In this document: positions 8,754-15,728 of the stretch, piece after piece
How the letters are laid out: every line of letters starts with the position of its first letter
How positions within the stretch are numbered: the stretch's first letter is position 1
NCBI GenBank assembly: GCA_028875335.1
Contig: JAPPEF010000021.1
Span: 1 to 63,958 of the forward strand
Length of the DNA: 63,958 nucleotides
Source: Gemmatimonadota bacterium
Lineage (GTDB): Bacteria; Latescibacterota; UBA2968; UBA8231
Direction of reading: 5' to 3'
Position numbers and translations under genes: made by a program
Notes under the pieces: model-generated
Databases searched by the model: none
Told to the model about the DNA's origin: nothing
The model's input: the letters and a program-made list of their open reading frames with translations, nothing else

Positions 8754-9473
8754 CTAAGGCCGCCAGCGCCAGCTCCGCATCCGCCAATCCACACCAGCCC
8801 CGCACAAAGCCGCGACGTATCCGTCCGCCGGTTCCAAAGCGATTAACTTCCACCGCTCTACCTCGTCCCGTCCCTCGTCCGAGCGCAAAAGCGCCGCCTC
8901 TGCTCCCAGCGACACTGCAAAGGTGCCGAGGCCAGCGGCGATGCCATCGCCCCGCGCTTTGACATAGGCTTCCTTGCGCGTCCAGATGTTGTAAAAAGCC
9001 GCCCGCCGCTCCTCGTCCGGCACCTGCGCCAGCGCCTCCTGCTCCTCCAGCGAAAAGAAGCGCGCGGCGATTTGCTCGTGCGCGACTTGGGGTCGCATCC
9101 ACTCCACATCGACGCCGACCTCGCGGTTTTGCGCTATCGCGTACAGGGCCAACTCGTGGGTGTGGGACACGTTGAAATGCAGGTCGCCTTCTGGCAGAAA
9201 GGGTTTGCCGTGTGCGCCGCGCGAGAAAGTTTCCGCGCCGGGATCTTGGTCGAGATACCGTCCCAAGAGTCGGCGCAGCATCCCCCGCGCCACTACAAAG
9301 CGCCGCTGATGGGTGCTGGAGAGCAAGCCGCTCGCTCGCTCGCGCTCTTCCGCGCTGAGACAGGCCGCGAGTGCAGCCACTTCACCAGCCGCGTCCAATT
9401 CGACGCACCAGATGTGGATTTCATCGTCGCTGAGCCGAGGCCAGTCCGACGGGATTTTCCAAGCGATTGTCAT
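8754..9473 (-). CDS. Sfp-type 4'-phosphopantetheinyl transferase
   Basis: 239 residues, usual length for Sfp/Gsp-type enzymes, which move phosphopantetheine from CoA to a serine of acyl- or peptidyl-carrier proteins. The Mg-binding GVDVE motif (near residue 120) and WTRKEAYVKA (near 165) are intact, as are RGAHGKPFL and FNVSHT. No carrier-protein or PKS/NRPS gene is nearby, so the substrate may be the fatty-acid ACP or a distant cluster. It starts at ATG 9473, divergent from the xanthine-dehydrogenase-type gene. A fragment of the same gene lies at 2632-2712. Confidence 0.9.
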   Translation of the reverse strand: MTIAWKIPSDWPRLSDDEIHIWCVELDAAGEVAALAACLSAEERERASGLLSSTHQRRFVVARGMLRRLLGRYLDQDPGAETFSRGAHGKPFLPEGDLHFNVSHTHELALYAIAQNREVGVDVEWMRPQVAHEQIAARFFSLEEQEALAQVPDEERRAAFYNIWTRKEAYVKARGDGIAAGLGTFAVSLGAEAALLRSDEGRDEVERWKLIALEPADGYVAALCGAGVDWRMRSWRWRP

Positions 9474-9572
9474 TAAAGGTTCACTTGACGCCGCAGTTTA
9501 TCGCATTCAGATTAAGACGGATTGCGAATTTTCTGAAAGCACCTAATCCATATATAAATGAAGGAGTGCCTC

Positions 9573-11882
9573 ATGGCTGCCTTTTCCAGCAAAGATTATC
9601 CCAACTACACGTCCGACGGCAAGTACAAAGTCATCGGCACCCGCCCCATCCGCCACGACGGCGTCGATAAGGTCACCGGTGCCGCGGTGTACGGGGCCGA
9701 CGTGCGCCTGCCGGGCCTGCTCTATGGCAAGGTCCTGCGCAGTCCACATCCCCACGCCGAGATTATCTCGATCGACACTTCCAAGGCCCTCGCACTCGAC
9801 GGAGTGCGCGCCGTGGCCACGTCCGACGACTTGGTCGAGACCGTCGATAAGCTCTCTAACATCGGCGAAACCACCGTCAACGTCCGCGAGATCGCCAAAA
9901 ACTCGCTGGCCGCGGACAAGGTGCTCTATACGGGCCACGCGGTCGCAGCCGTGTGCGCGGTCAGCCCCCACATCGCCGAAGAGGCCCTCGACCTAATCGA
10001 GGTCGAATACAAGGTCTTGGAGCCGGTTGTCGATGTTCGCGAGGCCATGCGCGATGACGCCCCGCTGCTCGACGAAGAGCGCACCACGCGCGCGCTCGGC
10101 GAGGACACAGGCAAGAAGAGCAATATCGCCACCCACAATCAGCACGCCATGGGCGATCTCGAAGCGGGCTTTGCCGAGGCCGACGTGATCGTCGAGCGCG
10201 AATTCCACACAGCCACCATTCACCAAGGCTACATTGAGCCGCACAACACGACCGTGTGGTGGAAAAACGACGGCAGCGTCACCGTGTGGGTGAGCACGCA
10301 AGGGCCGTTTGAGATCCGCTCGCAGGTGTCGGAAGTGCTCAATGTGCCGGTGTCCAAGGTCAAGGTTATCCCCTGCGAGATCGGCGGAGGCTTCGGCGGC
10401 AAGTTCCCCACCTATATGGAGCCAGCCGCGGCCATTATGTCGCACAAAACCGGCCAGCCGGTCAAAATGATCATGAGCCGCACCGAGGTCTTTCAGGGAA
10501 CTGGCCCGGCCCCTGGCTCCTATATGAAGATTAAGATGGGGGCCAAAAACGACGGCACCATCACCGCGGCCCACTGCTACATGGCCTACGAAGCCGGGGC
10601 CTATCCCGGCTCGGCCGTGGGGGCCGGAGCGCAGTGCATTCTCGCGCCTTATTACATCGCCAATGTCACCATTGACGCGTACGACGTGGTCGTCAACAAG
10701 CCCAAGTCCTCGGCCTACCGCGCTCCTGGGGCACCCAACGCGGCCTTTGCCTCGGAGAGCGTCATCGACGAGTTGGCCGAAAAAATCGGCATGGACCCAC
10801 TGGAGATGCGGTTACAGAACTCCGCTAGAGAGGGGACGCGCCGCGCCGATGGCACGGTGTACGGGCAGATCGGCTGCAAGGAAACCGTGCAAGCTGCCAA
10901 GGACTCGGAGCACTACCACACCAAGCTCGAAGGCCCCTATCGGGGACGCGGCGTGGCCGGTGGCTTTTGGTTCAACGGCGGCGGCATGTCTTCGGCTGCC
11001 ATTGCCGTCAATGACAACGGCACGATTAATCTCACCGAAGGTTCAGTTGACATCGGCGGCAGCCGCGCTGCCATGGCCATGATCGTCGCCGAGACCTTGG
11101 GGCTGAAGGCCGAGGACATCAATCCTTCCATCCCGGACACCAGCTCGATTGGCTTTACCGGCGGCACCGGCGGCAGCCGCGTGTGCTATGCCACGGGTCA
11201 CGCCTGCTACAACGCGGCCGAGGACGTCAAGGCCGAGATGTGCCGGCGCGCTGCGCGGCAGCTAGAAATTGCCGAGGACGACGTCGAGTTCCAGGACGGC
11301 AGCTTTGTCTGCAAATCCGATCCCGCTCAGCGGCTCACCTTTGCGGAGGTCGCTGCCAGCCAAGGCAGCACTGGCGGCCCGATTACCGGCAAGGGCACGA
11401 TCAACGCCGGCGGCCCGGGCAATGCCTTTGCCGTGCACATCGTCGATGTGGAGGTCGATCCAGACACCGGCAAGGTCGAGATTTTGCGCTATACTGCGGT
11501 GCAAGACGTGGGCAAGGCCATTCATCCCTCGTACGTCGAGGGTCAGATCCAGGGCGGGGCCGTGCAGGGCATTGGCTGGGCACTTACGGAGGGCTACTTC
11601 TACACAGACGATGGCCAGATGGCCAACCCAACCTTCCTCGACTATCGGATGCCGACCACCTTTGACATTCCCTTGATCGAGACGATTTTGGTCGAAGTGC
11701 CCAACCCGGCCAGCCCGCACGGGATCCGCGGCGTCGGCGAAGTGCCTTTGGTGCCGCCGATGGCCGCCATTGCCAACGCCATGTACGACGCCATAGGTTG
11801 CCGCTTGGGCGAGTTGCCCATGAGTCCGGACCGGGTCGTCGCCGCCTTGCAGGAGCATCAGCTAGAGGAAGCGGCTGGCTGA
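9573..11882 (+). CDS. Xanthine dehydrogenase/aldehyde oxidase family molybdenum-binding subunit
   Basis: About 769 residues from ATG 9573, chosen because GGAG at 9563-9566 is well spaced from it (an in-frame ATG at 9558 would overlap that site). Family features: the a/b-hammerhead N-terminus (GTRPIRHDGVDKVTGAAVYGADVRL), the molybdopterin-contact motif GGGFGGKFPTYMEPAAA, YRAPGAPNAAFASES, TGGTGGSRV, and a C-terminal RGVGEVP carrying the catalytic Glu. Such subunits hydroxylate purines, aldehydes or N-heterocycles but need a [2Fe-2S] subunit and usually an FAD subunit, and neither is encoded nearby. The downstream phosphatase-like and aldolase-like genes may belong to the same transcript. The substrate cannot be inferred. 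Confidence 0.9.
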   Translation: MAAFSSKDYPNYTSDGKYKVIGTRPIRHDGVDKVTGAAVYGADVRLPGLLYGKVLRSPHPHAEIISIDTSKALALDGVRAVATSDDLVETVDKLSNIGETTVNVREIAKNSLAADKVLYTGHAVAAVCAVSPHIAEEALDLIEVEYKVLEPVVDVREAMRDDAPLLDEERTTRALGEDTGKKSNIATHNQHAMGDLEAGFAEADVIVEREFHTATIHQGYIEPHNTTVWWKNDGSVTVWVSTQGPFEIRSQVSEVLNVPVSKVKVIPCEIGGGFGGKFPTYMEPAAAIMSHKTGQPVKMIMSRTEVFQGTGPAPGSYMKIKMGAKNDGTITAAHCYMAYEAGAYPGSAVGAGAQCILAPYYIANVTIDAYDVVVNKPKSSAYRAPGAPNAAFASESVIDELAEKIGMDPLEMRLQNSAREGTRRADGTVYGQIGCKETVQAAKDSEHYHTKLEGPYRGRGVAGGFWFNGGGMSSAAIAVNDNGTINLTEGSVDIGGSRAAMAMIVAETLGLKAEDINPSIPDTSSIGFTGGTGGSRVCYATGHACYNAAEDVKAEMCRRAARQLEIAEDDVEFQDGSFVCKSDPAQRLTFAEVAASQGSTGGPITGKGTINAGGPGNAFAVHIVDVEVDPDTGKVEILRYTAVQDVGKAIHPSYVEGQIQGGAVQGIGWALTEGYFYTDDGQMANPTFLDYRMPTTFDIPLIETILVEVPNPASPHGIRGVGEVPLVPPMAAIANAMYDAIGCRLGELPMSPDRVVAALQEHQLEEAAG

Positions 11883-11914
11883 GGAGCAGCGCTCTGAGCA
11901 TTAGCGCCCGGTTT

Positions 11915-11942
11915 GTAGGGGCGAGTGACCGCTCGCCCCTAC
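11915..11942. repeat. Perfect 11-bp palindrome with 6-base loop (REP-like)
   Basis: GTAGGGGCGAG (11915-11925) and CTCGCCCCTAC (11932-11942) form a perfect stem around TGACCG, in the gap between two co-directional genes. There is no T tract. GTAGGGGCGA-type palindromes resemble dispersed REP-like elements of other bacteria, but only one copy is visible here. It could also act as an mRNA-stability or partial-termination hairpin. Confidence 0.65.
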
Positions 11943-11960
11943 ATGTCCGGGTTTTGTATT

Positions 11961-12839
11961 ATGACCGAAAACATCGACCCCGACGACTTTATCGATGCGC
12001 TGCTGCCGGTCGTCGGCCAGTGCGCCCGCGCTTCGCTGATTTTCTACGGCCAAGTCGCCGACATTGGCAAGGCCGCGGACAAAAGCCTCACCGGCAGCAA
12101 GGCGCAGGACGCCTCCACGGCCTTCACGGTCCTCGACGCGGCTGTGCAGGACATTCTCCTCTCAGCTGTGCTCCAGCACTTCTCGTTTGTGCGCTGCATC
12201 GCCGAAGAGCGCACGCCGCTCAAAAAGCGCTTTGCCGGCAACACCTCGCCCTACGTGGTCATTCTCGACCCCATCGACGGCACCTTGCACTTCAAGCGGG
12301 GCGACGCTCCCTATCACATTGTCATTGGCTTGGCTTGCGATGGCCAGATGCTGGCCGCGATTGTCGCGCGGCCCTCGGAGGACAAAATTTTTACGGCCAT
12401 CAAGGGAGAGGGTGCTTTCGTGCGCGTCGGCAATGGTCGCCCTCGTCGCTTGCAGCTACCCAAGGAGCCGCGCACGAATAAGGTCTTCATTTCCTCCAAG
12501 GCCCGCCCCTATCAGGCCCTCGTCCGCCCCGCGCTGGACCCGCGCGAAAGTCCCATTGGTGCGGCGTTGGTGCTGACGGGGATCGCCGAGGGTGCGCTGT
12601 GTGCGTATCTGACGCGCCAAGTTGAAGTCTATGACGTCGGCCCGCCGTCGCTGATTGCCGAAGAGGCCGGGGCGCGCTGCTACATTGGACAACGCCGCCG
12701 CCCGACTTACACTCAGCGCCGCAAATTTGGGCACTTTTTGGCGGCGGCTAACGACGAGATCGCCGAACAACTCTTTGCCATCCTTCGGCTGAGCTCAGGT
12801 CGAAGCCTGCGCCGCGCGCGCCGAGACCAACGACTATGA
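11961..12839 (+). CDS. Inositol monophosphatase family protein
   Basis: 292 residues from ATG 11961. An in-frame upstream start at 11925 lies inside the palindrome and is unlikely. Metal-binding motifs of the Li-sensitive phosphatase superfamily are present: EERTPL (Glu), DPIDGT, and the C-terminal EVYDVGPPSLIAEEAGA, in which Tyr replaces the common Trp of the WD motif. The fold hydrolyses inositol phosphate, fructose-1,6-bisphosphate, PAP or histidinol phosphate; nothing here decides which. Its stop overlaps the start of the next gene (ATGA), so the two are translationally coupled. Confidence 0.8.
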   Translation: MTENIDPDDFIDALLPVVGQCARASLIFYGQVADIGKAADKSLTGSKAQDASTAFTVLDAAVQDILLSAVLQHFSFVRCIAEERTPLKKRFAGNTSPYVVILDPIDGTLHFKRGDAPYHIVIGLACDGQMLAAIVARPSEDKIFTAIKGEGAFVRVGNGRPRRLQLPKEPRTNKVFISSKARPYQALVRPALDPRESPIGAALVLTGIAEGALCAYLTRQVEVYDVGPPSLIAEEAGARCYIGQRRRPTYTQRRKFGHFLAAANDEIAEQLFAILRLSSGRSLRRARRDQRL

Positions 12840-13741
12840 GCTACGAAATCAAAGACGTCCTGCCGGTCGTCCACATGCCGTACACCGACGACCAAGCCAT
12901 TGATTACGCCGTATTGAAAGACGAGGTCGATTACCTTTTCGAGACGGGGGCGCACGGGTTCTGCCTCGCCTTGGTATCCGATCTGTTGCGCCTGACGGCT
13001 GACGAGCGGTTGGCGCTTCCGGCCCGGCTAGTGGAATTTGCTCGCGGGCGCGGGCCGGTCATCATCGGCGTTGGAGCCGAGGGCACGGCCCAAGCTCGGC
13101 TCTACGCTCGCGCGGCTGAAGACGGCGGTGCGGCAGCTGTCATGGCCATTCCGCCGATTTCCCGCGCCTTGGGCGAGAGCGAGTTGCGCGCTTACTTTAC
13201 TGCCCTGCTCGCCGAGGTCTCCATCCCGGTCATGATCCAAGACGCCAGCTCGTATGTCGGCAATCCCATGAGCATTGAATTTCAAGCGTCGCTCTTTGGC
13301 ACCTACGGCGATCGCGTCCTGTTCAAACCCGAGGCCACTCCCTTGGGACCTTGCATTTCGGCCCTGCGCGACCATACCGAGGGCCGGGCCGGTATATTTG
13401 AAGGCAGCGGCGGCTTGCTGCTGATCGATTCCTTCCGCCGAGGCATTCGCGGAAGCATTCCCGGCGTCGAGCTGCTCGATGGCACGGTGGCCCTGTGGCG
13501 CGCCCTCGCCGCTGGCGACGAAGAACGCGCGTACCAGATATATTTCCCCATCTGCGCGCTGTGTACGTTGCAGATCCAAGGGGGCTTGGACGGCTTCATC
13601 GTGGTCGAGCGCTACCTCATGCACAAGCGCGGCCTCTTTCCCAACCAAGTCCATCGCGGACCCCTGAGCTTTGCGCTCGATGCGGAGACGCGTGCTGAAA
13701 TTGATCGTCTGTTCGAGCGGTTGCAGGAAGTGTTGCGATAG
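12836..13741 (+). CDS. Dihydrodipicolinate synthase (DapA) family aldolase/dehydratase
   Basis: 301 residues, normal for the class I aldolase TIM-barrel family. The Schiff-base lysine is present (VLFKPEA, Lys164). The position matching the catalytic Tyr133 of DapA is Gln (VMIQDASSYVG, Gln135), and the DapA pyruvate-binding GTTGE motif is replaced (ALVSDLL). It is therefore probably not lysine-pathway DapA but a relative acting on another 2-keto acid, such as a sugar-acid dehydratase/aldolase. It overlaps the upstream phosphatase-like gene by 4 bases. Confidence 0.8.
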   Translation: MSYEIKDVLPVVHMPYTDDQAIDYAVLKDEVDYLFETGAHGFCLALVSDLLRLTADERLALPARLVEFARGRGPVIIGVGAEGTAQARLYARAAEDGGAAAVMAIPPISRALGESELRAYFTALLAEVSIPVMIQDASSYVGNPMSIEFQASLFGTYGDRVLFKPEATPLGPCISALRDHTEGRAGIFEGSGGLLLIDSFRRGIRGSIPGVELLDGTVALWRALAAGDEERAYQIYFPICALCTLQIQGGLDGFIVVERYLMHKRGLFPNQVHRGPLSFALDAETRAEIDRLFERLQEVLR

Positions 13742-13883
13742 GAGGCGCGAGCAACGATTTTGTACCTGAGGCGTTGAACGGTTTTCCCCATGAGCAGAGG
13801 AAAGGTGCCTCTCATTATAGACAAAGCAAGATGAACTGGACTTTGGCCATTTCGAGTGCATAGAAGAGTGAGGAGAAATTATC

Positions 13884-14153
13884 GTGCCGTATATCAATTA
13901 TACTCCCAGCGAAGTCGAGTCACGAGGCGAAGGCATTTACGATCGACAGATACGCGACAAAGTTGAACTTAAGCATAAAGGCAGGTTCTTAGTTATCGAC
14001 ATCGAAACAGGTGAATACGAAATCGACGACGACGATCTGGTAGCTACGAAACGCCTGCTTGTCAAGCGTCCCAACGCCGTCATTTATGGCATTCGGATCG
14101 GATTTCCAACCGCCTATAGAATCAGCAGAAATTGCTCGGTAAAAACGCGATGA
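13884..14153 (+). CDS. Small conserved hypothetical protein, first gene of aspartic-protease cassette
   Basis: 89 residues, GTG start preceded by GAGGAGAA (13870-13877). It begins with a short segment YTPSEVESRGEGIYDRQI and contains GRFLVIDIETGEYEIDDDDL and a C-terminal YGIRIGFPTAYR. From memory, similar small proteins occur in cyanobacteria and uncultured phyla next to a retropepsin-like gene, as here; their function is unknown to me. No DNA-binding motif is obvious. It ends in an ATGA overlap with the protease gene. Base composition is clearly more AT-rich than that of both flanking enzyme genes. Confidence 0.75.
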   Translation: MPYINYTPSEVESRGEGIYDRQIRDKVELKHKGRFLVIDIETGEYEIDDDDLVATKRLLVKRPNAVIYGIRIGFPTAYRISRNCSVKTR

Positions 14154-14521
14154 TTAATGGAACAGTTACAGCCAATCGCGAAGCTGTCATCACATTAGAC
14201 GTTATTGGATCAAATCAAAAAAGAGAAAAAGTTGAGGCAGTAATAGATACAGGATTTAATGGCTACCTGACGCTACCGAGCGACTTGAGTAGAATCCTTG
14301 AACTCTCGTTAGCTGGCAATCGCCGCGCAATGCTCGGAGATGGGAATGTAGTGGTATTGGACGTGTGTATTGCAAAAACGTTATGGCATGGGCAAGAACG
14401 CGAAATACTCGTTCTGCAATCTGGTAGTGTACCTTTAGTTGGTATGTCTTTGCTTTATGGAAATCGCCTGATAGTAGATGTTCTAGAAGACGGCGATGTC
14501 GCCATTGAGCTTCTGCCATAA
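14150..14521 (+). CDS. Clan AA (retropepsin-like) aspartic protease
   Basis: 123 residues from the ATG that overlaps the upstream stop (ATGA). An upstream in-frame ATG at 14132 is less likely. The active-site motif AVIDTGFNGYLTLP (Asp-Thr-Gly) and LVGMSLLYGNRLIVDV near the C-terminus are typical of single-domain retropepsin-like proteins that would act as dimers. There is no signal peptide, so it is cytosolic. With the 89-residue partner it forms a compact two-gene cassette of toxin-antitoxin-like architecture, but its role is not established. AT-rich relative to neighbours, suggesting acquisition. Confidence 0.8.
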   Translation: MINGTVTANREAVITLDVIGSNQKREKVEAVIDTGFNGYLTLPSDLSRILELSLAGNRRAMLGDGNVVVLDVCIAKTLWHGQEREILVLQSGSVPLVGMSLLYGNRLIVDVLEDGDVAIELLP

Positions 14522-14540
14522 AGCGAAAACCCAACGACCC

Positions 14541-15707
14541 ATGATCGACTCAAAGCGTATGCAGGCGGTACAAAGCCCTGTGATCCCACACGTGGCCGCC
14601 CTCATCCGCGACAATCCAGGTACCATTTCCCTCGGCCAGGGCGTGGTGCATTATCCGCCGCCGCCGCAGGCCATGCAGGCACTTGGCCACTTCGGCGGCG
14701 CGATTGTCGAGCACCACTATCAGGCCGCCCGCGGCCTGCCCGAACTCAGGGAAGAGTTGCGCCAAAAACTCGCGTGCGAGAATCAAATCGCGGTGGGCGA
14801 CGACCAACTCTTGATGGTCACGGCTGGCTCCAACATGGGCTTTTACCACGCCTTGCTCGCCGTTGCCGACCCAGGCGATGAGATCGTCGTGATGTCGCCC
14901 TTTTACTTTAACCACGAAATGGCCGTAGGCATGGCCAATTGCCGTGCCGTGCTCGTGGCCACAGACGATGCCTATCAGCTTGATCTCGATGCGATTGAGG
15001 CTGCGATCACAGCGCGCACCCGCGCCATTGTCACGATCTCACCCAACAACCCAACGGGCGCGGTCTATCGGCCTGCGGACTTGGCGGCGGTCAATCGGCT
15101 CTGCCGCGAGCGCGATCTTTACCACTTTGCCGACGAGGCGTACGAGTACTTTACCTATGGCGCGGCGCGGCATTTCTCGCCTGGCTCACTGCCCGAAAGC
15201 GCGGAGCACACGATCTCGCTATTTTCCTTTTCCAAGGCATACGGTCTCGCCAGTTGGCGGATCGGCTACCTCGTGGCCCCACGGCACCTGTTGGGCGCGC
15301 TGGAAAAAATTCAAGATACCGTGCTCATCTGCCCGCCGGTCATCTCGCAACGCGCCGCGCTCGGTGCCCTCGCGGCTGGAGCTGAGTACTGTAAGAACCA
15401 TCTAGCGGATATGGATGCGGTGCGTCGGCTTTGCCTAGAGCGACTCGGCGCGCTCGGCGAGCGGGTGCAGGTGCCGGCTGCTGAAGGAGCCTTTTATTTG
15501 TTAGCGCGTCTGCAAAGCGACCTCGACGCCATGGACGTGGTCGCTCGCTTGGTGCGGGAACACAAGGTCGCCGTCATCCCCGGCAATGCTTTTGGATTGA
15601 GCGCGGACTGCTATTTGCGCGTTGCCTACGGTGCCCTGCGTCAAGAGGATGTGGCCGAGGGCATGGATCGGCTCGTCGGGGGCTTAAAACAGATTCTCTC
15701 CGCTTGA
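14541..15707 (+). CDS. PLP-dependent class I/II aminotransferase
   Basis: 388 residues from ATG 14541; earlier in-frame starts would overlap the protease gene. Fold-type I features: TAGSNMGF, SPNNPTGAVY (PLP/substrate contact), DEAYEYF, and SFSKAYGLASWRIGY with the Schiff-base lysine, plus a C-terminal Arg for the substrate carboxylate (YLRVAYG). Most like aspartate/aromatic aminotransferases of subgroup I-gamma; the amino donor and acceptor cannot be fixed from sequence. Confidence 0.85.
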   Translation: MIDSKRMQAVQSPVIPHVAALIRDNPGTISLGQGVVHYPPPPQAMQALGHFGGAIVEHHYQAARGLPELREELRQKLACENQIAVGDDQLLMVTAGSNMGFYHALLAVADPGDEIVVMSPFYFNHEMAVGMANCRAVLVATDDAYQLDLDAIEAAITARTRAIVTISPNNPTGAVYRPADLAAVNRLCRERDLYHFADEAYEYFTYGAARHFSPGSLPESAEHTISLFSFSKAYGLASWRIGYLVAPRHLLGALEKIQDTVLICPPVISQRAALGALAAGAEYCKNHLADMDAVRRLCLERLGALGERVQVPAAEGAFYLLARLQSDLDAMDVVARLVREHKVAVIPGNAFGLSADCYLRVAYGALRQEDVAEGMDRLVGGLKQILSA

Positions 15708-15728
15708 CACGGTAGGTTATTTAGACGT

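Noticed and set aside
8650..9109. Overlapping minus-strand reading frames across the PPTase gene
   Set aside because: Shadow frames of the GC-rich PPTase gene; only the frame with GVDVE and WTRKEAYVKA matches a family.
9485..9513. TTGACG upstream of the molybdenum hydroxylase gene as a promoter
   Set aside because: No acceptable -10 element at 16-18 bases spacing.
11262..11858. Long minus-strand frame opposite the molybdenum hydroxylase gene
   Set aside because: Codon-position shadow of a high-GC gene; no family motif and no ribosome site.
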